Shown: in pieces, positions 35,734 to 45,893 of the stretch
Layout of the letters: the number at the start of each line of letters is the position of its first letter
Numbering within the stretch: the stretch's first letter is position 1
Origin: Endozoicomonas sp. 4G
GTDB taxonomy: Bacteria; Pseudomonadota; Gammaproteobacteria; Pseudomonadales; Endozoicomonadaceae
Reading direction: 5' to 3'
DNA length: 64,000 nucleotides
Assembly: GCF_023822025.1 (NCBI RefSeq)
Contig: NZ_CP082909.1
Location: 940,698 to 1,004,697 of the forward strand
Translations under genes and position numbers: made by a program
The notes under the pieces: model-generated
The model's database searches: none
What the model was told of the DNA's origin: nothing
Seen by the model: the letters and a program-made list of their open reading frames with translations, nothing else

Positions 35734-37269
35734 TTATTCTGATTTAAACTGCGGCAGATAGTGCTCAAGCGCCATCAGCACGAACGGGTCAGAAGCCGAA
35801 CGAATCGTATCGGGAGTGTGATGAAGAGAAGGGTCAGGGAATGGATTACTGAACATTAAAGACAGGGCTTGCATAATCCTGTTACGTTCAGGTGGATCGA
35901 ACATACGGAGGTTGCCGACGATCACCCATCTGACGATAGAATACACATTGCGGCAACAATCCGGGTAAAAAGAACGCTCAAACTTACCGAGTCTTTGAAG
36001 CATGTTATGAGCCATATCCAAATTACCAAGGAATAATGTGAATAACGCAGTTAGAGAACGGTGAGCGGAGTAGAGATCACGGTTCTGCTGTGAAAATCGT
36101 GCCAAATCCTCCGATTGTTCTGGATAAGGATTGCGCCATACGGCTCGATTATAAACCCGCTGTAGCATTAGTTTACGATGACCAAACTGACCTAAAATGA
36201 AAAACCAGGCCCTGCTTCGGGCATAGGCGATTTTATTGGGTGCAACGTAATTGTTGCCATCAAATAGCTGGGATGAAATCTGGTCGAGTTCATAAAGGAA
36301 ACGTAAGAGGTGGATTGCCCACGGCCACTTAAAGTAAACCTGTTCCTCGAATTCAGTCGCTGCTTCTGAATGAATGTAGTCATACAGGTCGTTGAAAATA
36401 AATTGGGTCATTATTTTAGCAATTTCATGCTTGGAATGAGCTTGGCTCAGGGCTTTGCGTAAACGTGCCAATGCTCCAAGTAACGCCCCTCTTGGAATAG
36501 TGTCATTGATTAACTTGTGGAAGTCTACCCTCTCGAAATCGCAATGATTAAGGAAACGTTTGAGAATAATAGCGTTCAGGCGCAGAACCTTCATAAGGCT
36601 CTGCTCACCATTGAGCTTTGCAAGTAACCAGAGCACATAATAGAGGTCAATTGCTGTATAGTTTTCAGGTTCTGTTTTTATACTTAGCAGCGCACCATTT
36701 AGCGAATCATTGTTGATCTCCATCTCTTGCAGTGATGGATTGACAAGGTCAAGGGCCGGGAACGTATCATTCGTATCATTGGCTGGGTCACTCTCGAGCT
36801 CTAAGAGCATCGCAAAATGCTCTGGCCAATCACTGATGGTATCCACATCTTCGTTCGGCGAATCGGAGTATCCTGGTAGCATTGGCTCCTGATCTGAAAG
36901 CGGTGCATTACTGGCACCGTTTGCGACCGATGGCGTTAAATCAGTCGTTTCGGTTGACCAGGAGGTAGACTCCGACGACGGTAAAGTGACTGACCAGGTA
37001 GCACCAAGCCCGGCACCGGCAACAGGGGCGTTCAATTCTGTCGCATTCTCTGCTAAATCTGAGGTTGTGATGCCTGTGGCACCCAGTTCTTCTGTACTCG
37101 GAAGCTCTGGCGCTTCACCTGAAAAGACCACAGAGCCGGCACTGTTTTTGATAGGGGGAGCTGAATAGGCAGTTCCAGAAGAAAGAGAGAAAATAAGGCA
37201 GGCCGAGAGAAACAAGTAGCTGCCTGAATGGTGAGAAAAATTTGAGAGCAACGATTTTATTTTGAACAT
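35734..37269 (-). CDS. Array paralog 2, exported, unknown function
   Basis: This 511-aa protein has a signal peptide (MFKIKSLLSNF, hydrophobic FLSACLIFSLSSGTAYS) and one GATGITTSD N-terminal module. A Ser/Thr/Pro/Asp-rich linker follows to about residue 175, then the conserved helical body. It carries one DSLN unit. The variable loop is long (KLMLQRVYNRAVWRNPYPEQ and on) before RDLYSAHRSLTALF. The A tract is interrupted by T (Lys-Ile-Lys). The 155-bp spacer to paralog 1 contains a 16-bp direct repeat (ccggctcagtcaacta twice, 35643-35674). The conserved C-terminal block MFDPPERNRIMQALSLM is present. Confidence 0.65.
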   Translation of the reverse strand: MFKIKSLLSNFSHHSGSYLFLSACLIFSLSSGTAYSAPPIKNSAGSVVFSGEAPELPSTEELGATGITTSDLAENATELNAPVAGAGLGATWSVTLPSSESTSWSTETTDLTPSVANGASNAPLSDQEPMLPGYSDSPNEDVDTISDWPEHFAMLLELESDPANDTNDTFPALDLVNPSLQEMEINNDSLNGALLSIKTEPENYTAIDLYYVLWLLAKLNGEQSLMKVLRLNAIILKRFLNHCDFERVDFHKLINDTIPRGALLGALARLRKALSQAHSKHEIAKIMTQFIFNDLYDYIHSEAATEFEEQVYFKWPWAIHLLRFLYELDQISSQLFDGNNYVAPNKIAYARSRAWFFILGQFGHRKLMLQRVYNRAVWRNPYPEQSEDLARFSQQNRDLYSAHRSLTALFTLFLGNLDMAHNMLQRLGKFERSFYPDCCRNVYSIVRWVIVGNLRMFDPPERNRIMQALSLMFSNPFPDPSLHHTPDTIRSASDPFVLMALEHYLPQFKSE

Positions 37270-37342
37270 TTAATAAACCTTGAATTTTATTGATCTAAAG
37301 AGATTCGGTGCTGTGCTGATGTTATTTCTGAACCCAGGTCAG

Positions 37343-38941
37343 TCATTCTGACTTAGCCTTTAACAGCTCTTTCTTAAGCGCCTCCAACACCTCTGGGTTA
37401 GCAGCCGAACGAATAGTATCGGGAGTGCGATGAAGCGAAGAGGGAGGGAATGGATTACTGGCCATCAAAGACAGTGCTTGCATAATCCGGTTACGTTCAG
37501 GTGGCTCGAACATACGTAGGCTGCTATCGACCACCCAGCTGACGATAGACTCCATATCGGGGGGATAATTTCCCCTTCGAAAATAAGGATCTGACCAGGA
37601 AAGTCTTTCAAGCATGTTATAAGCCATTTCCTGATTACCAAGGAATAATGTGAATAACGCAGTTAGAGAGCTGTAAGCTGAGTAGAGATTACGATCGTGC
37701 TGTGAATATCCTTCAATAGCCTGCTGTACGAGCTGCTGACGTCTGAATCGCTTAGGCACCTTTGGCAATGGCTTACGATGACCAAACTGACCGAAAATGA
37801 AAAACCAGGCTCTGCTTCGGGCATAGGCGATATTATTGGCTTCAACGTAATTGTTGCCATCAAATAGCTGGGCTGAAATCTGGTCGAGTTCATAAAGGAA
37901 CGTTAAGGTATTAATTACCAACGGTGAGTTGATGCGAACCTCCTTCTGAAATGTAGACTCGGCTTGTGAATGAACGAAGTCATACAGATCGTTGAAGATA
38001 AATTGGGTCATTATCTCAGCAGTTTCATGGCTGGAACCAGCTTGGCTCAGGGCGTTCCGTAAACCTGTCAATGCTTCTAATAAGACCACTTTTGCAGCAT
38101 CAAATCCGCCCAACTTGTGGAATACTGCAAACTGGCGAGGACTTAAGTGATGTTTGAGAATAATAGCGTTCAGGCGCAGAACCTTCATAAGGCTCTGTTC
38201 ACTATTGTGCTTTGCAATTAACCAGAGCACATAATAGAGGTCAATTAGCGTATAGTTTCCAGGGTTTGTTTCTATACTTAGCAGCGCACCATTTAGCGAA
38301 TCACTGTTGAGCTTAATCTCTTGCAGCGATGGATTGACAATGTCAAGGGCTGGGAAGGCAACATTTGTGCCATCGGCTGGGTCACTATCGAGCTCTGACA
38401 ACAGCATCGAAAAATGGGCTTGCCAATTATGGGTGGCCTCCACGTCCTGGTCCGGCCAACCAGAGCATTCTGTTAGCATTGGATCCTGATTTGAAAGCGG
38501 TGCATTACTGGCACCGTGTGGAACGGATGGCGTTGAATCAGTCGTTTCGGCTGACTGGCAGGGAGGCTCCCACTGAAAAGTGATTGACCAGACAGGCAGG
38601 TTGACAGGGGCGTTCGATGCGGTTGTGTTGCCTGTGGCAGCCAGTGCTTCTTCCGCCGGCCAAGAGACTGACCAGGAAAGACCAGGCTCGGCAACAAGGG
38701 CACCCGATGCTGTCGTATTCTCTGTTGCATCTGAGGTTGTGATGCCTGTGGCACCCAGTTCTTCTGTGCCCGGAAGCTCCGGTGTCTCACCTGAAAAGGT
38801 GACAGAGTCGGCACTGTTTTTGATGGGAGGAGCTGAATAGGCAGTTCCAGAAGAAAGAGAGAAAATAAGGCTGGCCGAGAGCAACAAGTAGCTGCCTGAA
38901 TAGTGAGAAAAATTTGAGAGCAACGATTTTTTTTTGAACAT
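37343..38941 (-). CDS. Array paralog 3, exported, unknown function
   Basis: This 532-aa protein has a signal peptide start MFKKKSLLSNFSHYSG with an intact A9 tract at codons 3-5. The N-terminal region holds successive related modules (GATGITTSDATENTTAS, then WSVSWPAEEALAATGNTTAS, then WSITFQWEPP), so the repeat unit has expanded. The helical body includes one DSLN unit, the invariant DGNNYVEANNIAYARSRAW and a short basic variable loop (PKRFRRQQLVQQAIEG). The C-terminus is nearly identical to paralog 4. The 73-bp spacer to paralog 2 is of the type shared by paralogs 3-5. Confidence 0.65.
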   Translation of the reverse strand: MFKKKSLLSNFSHYSGSYLLLSASLIFSLSSGTAYSAPPIKNSADSVTFSGETPELPGTEELGATGITTSDATENTTASGALVAEPGLSWSVSWPAEEALAATGNTTASNAPVNLPVWSITFQWEPPCQSAETTDSTPSVPHGASNAPLSNQDPMLTECSGWPDQDVEATHNWQAHFSMLLSELDSDPADGTNVAFPALDIVNPSLQEIKLNSDSLNGALLSIETNPGNYTLIDLYYVLWLIAKHNSEQSLMKVLRLNAIILKHHLSPRQFAVFHKLGGFDAAKVVLLEALTGLRNALSQAGSSHETAEIMTQFIFNDLYDFVHSQAESTFQKEVRINSPLVINTLTFLYELDQISAQLFDGNNYVEANNIAYARSRAWFFIFGQFGHRKPLPKVPKRFRRQQLVQQAIEGYSQHDRNLYSAYSSLTALFTLFLGNQEMAYNMLERLSWSDPYFRRGNYPPDMESIVSWVVDSSLRMFEPPERNRIMQALSLMASNPFPPSSLHRTPDTIRSAANPEVLEALKKELLKAKSE

Positions 38942-39014
38942 TTAATAAACCTTGAACTTTATCTATCTAAAAAGCTTCAATGCTGTGCTGATGTTATTTC
39001 TGAACCCAGATCAG

Positions 39015-40550
39015 TCATTCTGACTTAGCCTGTAACAGTTCTTTCTTAAGCGCCTCCAACACCTCTGGGTTAGCAGCCGAACGAATCGTATCGGGAGTGC
39101 GATGAAGCGAAGAGGGAGGGAATGGATTACTGGCCATTAAAGTCAGTGCTTGTATAATCCGGTTACGTTCAGGTGGCTCGAACATACGTAGGTTGCTGTC
39201 GACCACCCAGCTGACGATAGACTCCATATCGGGGGGATAATTTCCCCTTCGAAAATAAGGATCTGACCAGGAAAGTCTTTCAAGCATGTTATAAGCCATT
39301 TCCTGATTACCAAGGAATAATGTGAATAAGGCAGTTAGAGAGCTGTAAGCTGAGTAGAGATTACGATCGTGCTGTGAATATCGTTCAATAGCCTGCCGAA
39401 CGTGGGAGTGATATCTGCATTGCCAGGAATGGTTTGGCAATGGCTCACGATGACCAAACTGACCGAAAATGAAAAACCAGGCTCTGCTTCGGGCATAGGC
39501 GATATTATTGGATTCAACGTAATTGTTGCCATCAAATAGCTGGGCTGAAATCTGGTCGAGTTCATAAAGGAACGTTAAGATATGGATTCCCAACGGCCCG
39601 TTTAAGTCAACCTCTTGCTCGAATGAATGCACGGCTTGTGAATGAACGAAGTCATACAGATCGTTAAAGATAAATTGGGTCATTATCTCAGCAGTTTCAT
39701 GTCTGGAATTAGCCTGGCTCAGGGCGCTCCGTAAACCTGTCAATGCTTCGTGAAACCGCCATTTTAGGAATTTTAATCCGCTCAACTTGTGGAATCCTGC
39801 AACCTTGCGAGGACTTAAGTAATGTTTGAGAATCATAGCGTTCAGGCGCAGAACCTTCATAAGGCTCTGTTCACTATTGCGCTTTGCAATTGACCAGAGC
39901 ACATAATAAAGGTCAATTAGCGTATAGTCTGCAGGGTTTGTTTCTATACTTAGCAGCGCATTATTTAGCGAATCATTGTTTAGCGAATCATTGTTTAGCG
40001 AATCATTGTTTAGCGAATCCTTGTTTAGCGAATCATAGTTGAGCTCCATCTCTTTCAGCGATGGATTGACAAGATCAAGGGCTGGGAACGCAACATTTGT
40101 ACCATTGGCTGGGTCACTATCGAGCTCTGACAACAGCATCGAAAAATGGGCTTGCCAATTATGGGTGGCCTCCACGTTCTGGTTCGGAAAACCAGAGCAT
40201 TCTGGTAGCATTGGATCCTGATCTGAAAGCGGTGCATTACTGGCACCCGGTTCTTCATCCGCCGGCAAAGTGACTGACCAGGTAACACCACTAGGCCCGG
40301 AGACAGGGGCGTCCCATGCTGTCGTATTCTCTGTTGCATCTGAGGTTGTGATGCCTGTGGCGCCCAGTTCTTCTGTACCCGGAAGCTCCGGTGTCTCACC
40401 TGAAAAGGTGACAGAGCCGGCACTGTTTTTGATAGGAGGAGCTGAATAGGCAGTTCCAGAAGAAAGAGAGAAAATAAGGCTGGCCGAGAGCAACAAGTAG
40501 CTCCCTGAATAGTGAGAAAAATTTGAGAGCAACGATTTTTTTTTGAACAT
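39015..40550 (-). CDS. Array paralog 4, exported, unknown function, 5-copy DSLN repeat
   Basis: This 511-aa protein has an intact A9 tract and one N-terminal GATGITTSD module, then a shortened linker. Residues around 170-195 contain five successive [Y/K/N]DSLN units encoded by a 15-bp tandem repeat. Its relatives have one or two, so this is a recent slippage expansion. The variable loop is REPLPNHSWQCRYHSHVRQ. The C-terminal ~110 residues match paralog 3 almost exactly, a sign of recent duplication or conversion. Exported by its signal peptide; no catalytic motif was recognised. Confidence 0.65.
   Translation of the reverse strand: MFKKKSLLSNFSHYSGSYLLLSASLIFSLSSGTAYSAPPIKNSAGSVTFSGETPELPGTEELGATGITTSDATENTTAWDAPVSGPSGVTWSVTLPADEEPGASNAPLSDQDPMLPECSGFPNQNVEATHNWQAHFSMLLSELDSDPANGTNVAFPALDLVNPSLKEMELNYDSLNKDSLNNDSLNNDSLNNDSLNNALLSIETNPADYTLIDLYYVLWSIAKRNSEQSLMKVLRLNAMILKHYLSPRKVAGFHKLSGLKFLKWRFHEALTGLRSALSQANSRHETAEIMTQFIFNDLYDFVHSQAVHSFEQEVDLNGPLGIHILTFLYELDQISAQLFDGNNYVESNNIAYARSRAWFFIFGQFGHREPLPNHSWQCRYHSHVRQAIERYSQHDRNLYSAYSSLTALFTLFLGNQEMAYNMLERLSWSDPYFRRGNYPPDMESIVSWVVDSNLRMFEPPERNRIIQALTLMASNPFPPSSLHRTPDTIRSAANPEVLEALKKELLQAKSE
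39964..40038 (-). repeat. 15-bp coding tandem repeat, five copies
   Basis: The unit tttagcgaatcattg (plus strand) is repeated five times with two single-base changes, adding whole DSLNN units to array paralog 4. Two copies occur in paralog 5 (41585-41614) and two in paralog 6 (43438-43467). One copy or a degenerate version occurs in the rest. Confidence 0.9.
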
Positions 40551-40623
40551 TTAATAAACCTTGAATTTTATTGATCTAAAAAGATTCTGTGCTGTGCTGA
40601 TGTTAGTGCTGAACCCAGGTCAG

Positions 40624-42381
40624 TTATTCTGGCTTAGCCTTTGACTGCGCTTTCTCAAGCTCTTTCTTAATAGCCTCCAACACCTCCGGGTTACCAGCCG
40701 AACGAATAGTATCGGGAGTGCGATGAAGCGGAGAGGGAGGGAGTGGATTACTGGCCATTAAAGACAGTGCTCGCATAATTCTGTGACGTTCAAGTGGCTC
40801 GAACATACGGAAGTTGCTGTGGACCACCCAGCTGACGATAGACTCTATATCGGAGGGATAAGTTCCCCTTTCAAAATGACGATTGGACCACGAAAGTCTT
40901 TTAAGCATTTTATAAGCCATTTCCTGATTACCAAGGAATAATGTGAATAACGCAGTTAGAGAGCGGTAAGCGGAGTAGAGATTACGATCGTGCTGTGAAT
41001 ATCGTTCATTTTCCTCCCGAACGTGGGCGTGATATTTGCAGGACCAGAACGGCTTTGGCAATGGCTGACGATGACCAAACTGACCGAAAATGAAAAACCA
41101 GGCTCTGCTTCGGGCATAGGCGATATTATTGGCTTCAACATAATTGTTGCCATCAAATAGCTGGGCTGAAATCTGGTCAAGTTCATAAAGTAACGTTAAG
41201 GTATTGATTGCCAATGGCGAGTGGAAGCCAACCTCATGCTCGAATGCAGTCACGGCTTGTGAATGAACGAAGTCATACAGATCGTTGAAGATAAATTGGG
41301 TCATTATCTCAGCAGTTTCATGTCTGGAATTAGCCTGGCTCAGGGCGCTCCGTAAACCTGTCAATGCTTCGAGAAACGCCCGTTCTGATAATTTTAATAC
41401 GGCTGACTGGTAGCGTAATGAACCATCATCACGAGTTAAGTAACGTTTGAGAATAATTGCGTTCAGGCGCAGAACCTTCATAAGGTTCTGTTCACCATTG
41501 TGCTTTGCAATTAACCAGAGCACATAATAGAGGTCAATTACCGTATAGTTTGCAGGGTTTGTTTCTATACTTAGCAGCGCACCATTTAGCGAATCATTGT
41601 TTAGCGAATCATTGTTTAGCTCCATCTCTTGCAGCGATGAATTGACAAGGTCAAGGGCTGGGAACGTATCATTCGTACCATCGGTTGGGTCACTATCGAG
41701 CGCTGACAACAGCATCGCAAAATGGGCTCGCCATTTACAGGCGGCCTTCTTGTCGTTGTTCGGCCAACCGGAGCATTTTGGTAGCATTGGATCCTGATTT
41801 GAAGGCGGTGCATTACTGGCACCGTGTGGAACGGATGGCGTTGAATCAGTCGTTTCGGCAGACGGAGCCTCCCACCAAAAAGTGATTGAGTAGACAGGCA
41901 GTTTCAATAATGCCTCATTCTCTGTTACTGAGGGTGTGTTGCCTGCGGCAGCCATTGCTTCTTCCCTCGGCCAAGAGGCTGACCATTTAAGACCAGGATC
42001 GTCAAAAATAGATGCTCTCGTATTCTCTGTTGCATCTGAGGTTGTGATGCCTGTGGCACCCATTTCTTCATCCGCCGGCATTTCTTCATCCGCCGGCAAA
42101 GTGACTGACCAGGTAACACCACTAGGCCCGGAGACAGGGGCATCCCATGCTGTCGTATTCTCTGTTGCATCTGAGGTTGTGATGCCTGTGGCACCCAGTT
42201 CTTCTGTACCCGGAAGCTCCGGTGTCTCACCTGAAAAGGTGACAGAGCCGGCACTGTTTTTGATGGGAGGAGCTGAATAGGCAGTCCCAGAAGAAAGAGA
42301 GAAAATAAGGCTGGCCGAGAGCAACAAGTAGCTCCCTGAATAGTGAGAAAACTCTGAGAGCAACGATTTTTTTTTGAACAT
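40624..42381 (-). CDS. Array paralog 5 (longest), exported, unknown function
   Basis: This 585-aa protein has an intact A9 tract. The extra length is N-terminal. GATGITTSDATENTTAW appears, then a small duplication (ADEEMPADEEM), a second GATGITTSDATENTRAS, then a third degenerate module (AAAGNTPSVTENEA), each followed by a WS-x-TLP/SWP-like strand. Two DSLNN units follow. The variable loop is RQPLPKPFWSCKYHAHVRE. The body and C-terminus match the family, with a slightly longer Lys/Glu-rich tail (KKELEKAQSKAKPE). The array spacer changes type upstream of this gene. Confidence 0.65.
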   Translation of the reverse strand: MFKKKSLLSEFSHYSGSYLLLSASLIFSLSSGTAYSAPPIKNSAGSVTFSGETPELPGTEELGATGITTSDATENTTAWDAPVSGPSGVTWSVTLPADEEMPADEEMGATGITTSDATENTRASIFDDPGLKWSASWPREEAMAAAGNTPSVTENEALLKLPVYSITFWWEAPSAETTDSTPSVPHGASNAPPSNQDPMLPKCSGWPNNDKKAACKWRAHFAMLLSALDSDPTDGTNDTFPALDLVNSSLQEMELNNDSLNNDSLNGALLSIETNPANYTVIDLYYVLWLIAKHNGEQNLMKVLRLNAIILKRYLTRDDGSLRYQSAVLKLSERAFLEALTGLRSALSQANSRHETAEIMTQFIFNDLYDFVHSQAVTAFEHEVGFHSPLAINTLTLLYELDQISAQLFDGNNYVEANNIAYARSRAWFFIFGQFGHRQPLPKPFWSCKYHAHVREENERYSQHDRNLYSAYRSLTALFTLFLGNQEMAYKMLKRLSWSNRHFERGTYPSDIESIVSWVVHSNFRMFEPLERHRIMRALSLMASNPLPPSPLHRTPDTIRSAGNPEVLEAIKKELEKAQSKAKPE

Positions 42382-42473
42382 TTAATAAACCTTGAATTTT
42401 ATTGATCTAAAAAGATTCAGTGCTGTTGTTTTAGCCTGATACAGTCGTACCGAATTAATATTCAACAAAGGAA

Positions 42474-44114
42474 TTATTCTGAGTTAACCCGCAGCAGCTC
42501 TTTCTTAAGCGCCTCCAAAACCTCCGGGTTACCAGCCGAACGAATAGTCTCGGGAGTGCGATGAAGCGAAGAGGGAGGGAATGGATTACTGGCCATTAAA
42601 GACAGTGCTTGTATAATCCGGTTACGTTCAGGTGGCTCGAACATACGTAGGTTGCTATCGACCGCCCAGCTGACGATAGACTCCATATCGGGGGAATAAT
42701 TTCCCCTTCGAAAATAAGGATCTGACCAGGAAAGTCTTTCAAGCATGTTATAAGCCATTTCCTGATTACCAAGGAATAATGTGAATAACGCAGTTAGAGA
42801 GCTGCAAGCGGAGTAGAGTTTACGATCGTGCTGTGCATATCGTTCAACAGCCTGCCGTAGGTCTTGGTGACGTCTGCATTGCCTATAATGTCTGCAGCAT
42901 CGCTTAGGCTCCTTTGGCGATGGCTTACGATGACCAAACTGACCGAAAATGAAAAACCAGGCTCTGCTTCGGGCATAGGCGATATTATTGGCTTCAACGT
43001 AATTGTTACCATCAAATAGCTGGGCTGAAATCTGGTCGAGTTCATAAAGGAACGTTAAGGTATCGATTGCCAACGGCGAGCCAACCTTTAGCTCGAATAC
43101 ATCCATGGCTTGTGAATGAACGAAGTCATACAGATCGTTGAAGATAAATTGGGTCATTATCTCAGCAGTTTCATGTCTGGAACTAGCCTGGCTCAGGGCG
43201 CTCCGTAAATCTATCAATGCTTTGAGGAACGCCCGTTTTGCACCACTTATATCGCCTAACGCGTGGAGTAATGAATAATCGCCAAGAGTTAAGTAACGTT
43301 TGAGAATAATAGCGTTCAGGCGCAGAACCTTCATAAGGTTCTGTTCACCATTGTGCTTTGCAATTAACCAGAGCACATAATAGAGGTCAATTACCGTATA
43401 GTTTGCAGGGCTTGTTTCTATACTTAGCAGCGCACCATTTAGCGAATCATTGTTTAGCGAATCATTGTTGAGCTCCATCTCTTGCAGCGATGGATTGACA
43501 AGGTCAAGGGCCGGGAACGCAACATTTGTACCATCGGCTGGGTCACTATCGAGCTCTGACAACAGCATCGCAAAATGGGCTTGCCAATTACTGGAGGCAT
43601 TCACGTCCTGGTCCGGCCAACCAGAGCATTCTGTTAGCATTGGATCCTGATTTGAAAGCGGTGCATTACTGGCACCGTCCGGGACAGATGGCGTTGAATC
43701 AGTCGTTTCGACTGACTGGTAGGGAGGCTCCCACCGAAAAGTGATTGAGTAGAAAGGCAGGTTCGGTGTTGTCGCATTCTCTGTTACATCTGAGGGTGTG
43801 TTGCCTCTGGCAGCCAGTGCTTCTTCCCTCGGCCAAGAGACTTTCCAGGTAAGACCAGGCACGGCAAAAAGGGCGTTAGATGCTGTCGTATTCTCTGTTG
43901 CATCTGAGGTTGTGATGCCTGTGGCACCCAGTTCCTCTGTACCCGGAAGTTCCGGTGCCTCACCTGAAAAGGTGACAGAGCCGGCACTGTTTTTGATGGG
44001 AGGCGCTGAATAGGCAGTTCCAGAAGAAAGGGAGAAAATAAGGCTGGCCGAGAGCAACAAGTAGCTCCCTGAATAGTGAGAAAACTCTGAGAGCAACGAT
44101 TTTTTTTTGAACAT
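42474..44114 (-). CDS. Array paralog 6, exported, unknown function
   Basis: This 546-aa protein has an intact A9 tract and two N-terminal modules (GATGITTSDATENTTAS and AARGNTPSDVTENATT). Two DSLNN units are present. Its variable loop is the longest and most Cys/Arg/His-rich of the set (EPKRCCRHYRQCRRHQDLRQ), which could bind metal or nucleic acid but may only reflect rapid change. The last residues (LEALKKELLRVNSE) and the downstream spacer are the same as in paralog 7, so the two share a recent duplication endpoint. Confidence 0.65.
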   Translation of the reverse strand: MFKKKSLLSEFSHYSGSYLLLSASLIFSLSSGTAYSAPPIKNSAGSVTFSGEAPELPGTEELGATGITTSDATENTTASNALFAVPGLTWKVSWPREEALAARGNTPSDVTENATTPNLPFYSITFRWEPPYQSVETTDSTPSVPDGASNAPLSNQDPMLTECSGWPDQDVNASSNWQAHFAMLLSELDSDPADGTNVAFPALDLVNPSLQEMELNNDSLNNDSLNGALLSIETSPANYTVIDLYYVLWLIAKHNGEQNLMKVLRLNAIILKRYLTLGDYSLLHALGDISGAKRAFLKALIDLRSALSQASSRHETAEIMTQFIFNDLYDFVHSQAMDVFELKVGSPLAIDTLTFLYELDQISAQLFDGNNYVEANNIAYARSRAWFFIFGQFGHRKPSPKEPKRCCRHYRQCRRHQDLRQAVERYAQHDRKLYSACSSLTALFTLFLGNQEMAYNMLERLSWSDPYFRRGNYSPDMESIVSWAVDSNLRMFEPPERNRIIQALSLMASNPFPPSSLHRTPETIRSAGNPEVLEALKKELLRVNSE

Positions 44115-44205
44115 TTAATAAACCTTGAATTTATTGATCTAAAAAGATTCAGTGCTGTTGTTTTAGCCTGATACAGTCGTACCGAATTAATATTCAACAA
44201 AGGAA

Positions 44206-45726
44206 TTATTCTGAGTTAACCCGCAGCAGCTCTTTCTTAAGCGCCTCCAACACCTCCGGGTTACCAGCCGAACGAATAGTCTCGGGAGTGCGATGAAGCG
44301 GAGAGGGAGGGAATGGATTTCTGACCATTTTAGACAGGGCTCGTATAATCCTGTCACGTTCAGATGGATCGAACATGCAGAGGTTGCCGTCGACCACCCA
44401 TCTGACGATAGAATCTACATCGGGGGAGGGATAATAACCCCTGTCAAAATGATGATTTGATCTGGAAAGACTTTTAAGCATTTTATAAGCCATATCCGAA
44501 TCACCAAGGAATAATGTGAATAACGAAGTTAGAGAATTGTGGGCGGAGTAGAGATTACGATTGTGTCGTGAAGATCGTGTCAAATCCTCTAATATGCGTG
44601 GATCGGGAGCCTGCCATGAGATTTGATCATAAACCTGCTGTGGCATTGGTTTACGATGACCAAACTGACCGAAAATGAAAAACCAGGCTCTGCTTCGGGC
44701 ATAGGCGATATCATTGGGTACAACGTAATTTTTGCCATCAAATAGCTGGGATGAAATCTGGTCGAGTTCATAAAGGAACGTTAAGGTATGAGTTGCCATC
44801 GGCCCGTGGAAGCCACCCTCTTTCTCGCATGCTTCCGCGACTTGTGAATGAACGGACTCATACAGTTTGTGGAAGACAAATTGGGTCATTATCACAACAA
44901 TTTCACGGTTGGAATTAGCTTGCCTCAGTTCGCGCCGTAAAGATGCCAATCCTCCTAATAAGACCACTTTTGGAATACTTAACCCGGCTAGCTTATGGAA
45001 TACTGCATTCTTGTGAAGATTAAGGTGGCGTTTGAGAATAATAGCGTTCAGGCGCAAAAGTTTCATAAGGATCTGTTCACCATTGCGCTTTGCAATGAAC
45101 CAGAGCACATAATAGATGTCAATTATCGTATAGTCTGCAGGGCTGGTTTCTATAATTAGCAGCGCATCATTTGGCGAAACATTGCTAGGCTCTATCTCTT
45201 GCAGCGATGGATGGACAAGGTCAAGGGCCGGGAACGTATCATTCGTACCATCGGCTGGGTCACTATCGAGCTCTGACAACAGCACCGAAAAATGGGCTTG
45301 ACAATCACTATCTACGTCTTCGTCCGGCAAATCAGAACACTCTGGTAGCATTGGATGCTGACCTGAAAGCGCTGCATTACTGGCACCGTTTGCGGCGGAT
45401 GGTGTTGGATCAGTCGTTTCGGTTGACTGGGAGGCAGACTCCGACGACGGTAAAGTTACTGTAATAGCAAGTCCGGCAAAAGGGGTGCCCAATGCTGTCG
45501 TATTCTCTGTTGCATCTGAGGTTGTGATGCCTGTGGCACCCAGTTCCTCTGTACCCGGAAGTTCCGGTGCCTCACCTGAAAAGGTGACAGAGCCGGCACT
45601 GTTTTTGACAGGGGGAGCGGAATAGGCAATTTCAGAAGAAAGGGAGAAAACAAGGCTGAACGAGATAAACAAGTAGCTCCCTGAATAGTGAGAAAACTCT
45701 GAGAGCAACGATTTTATTTTGAACAT
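44206..45726 (-). CDS. Array paralog 7, exported, unknown function
   Basis: This 506-aa protein begins MFKIKSLLSEFSHYSG with the A tract interrupted by T. One GATGITTSDATENTTAL module and a short linker precede the body. The DSLN site is diverged (NVSPNDALL). The variable loop (QQVYDQISWQAPDPRILED) resembles that of paralog 9 rather than its neighbours. The C-terminal LLRVNSE end is that of paralog 6. The protein is thus a mosaic, consistent with unequal exchange between array members. A 287-bp spacer with gene relics lies upstream. Confidence 0.65.
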   Translation of the reverse strand: MFKIKSLLSEFSHYSGSYLFISFSLVFSLSSEIAYSAPPVKNSAGSVTFSGEAPELPGTEELGATGITTSDATENTTALGTPFAGLAITVTLPSSESASQSTETTDPTPSAANGASNAALSGQHPMLPECSDLPDEDVDSDCQAHFSVLLSELDSDPADGTNDTFPALDLVHPSLQEIEPSNVSPNDALLIIETSPADYTIIDIYYVLWFIAKRNGEQILMKLLRLNAIILKRHLNLHKNAVFHKLAGLSIPKVVLLGGLASLRRELRQANSNREIVVIMTQFVFHKLYESVHSQVAEACEKEGGFHGPMATHTLTFLYELDQISSQLFDGKNYVVPNDIAYARSRAWFFIFGQFGHRKPMPQQVYDQISWQAPDPRILEDLTRSSRHNRNLYSAHNSLTSLFTLFLGDSDMAYKMLKSLSRSNHHFDRGYYPSPDVDSIVRWVVDGNLCMFDPSERDRIIRALSKMVRNPFPPSPLHRTPETIRSAGNPEVLEALKKELLRVNSE

Positions 45727-45893
45727 TTAATAAACCTTAAATTTTCTTGCCTTAGTGATGTTATTCTTGAACCCCGATCAATGGGACACTGGCTTTAATA
45801 TTTGATTCAAATTATTCTGCCACTAAAGCGATAAACTGACTGGGCAATGAGCCAATTTAGTGTAGTCAACATATTCTTGGTGTATGAATTTTT

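Noticed and set aside
39964..40038. CRISPR array
   Set aside because: The repeats are 15-bp perfect tandem units with no spacers and lie inside a coding frame.
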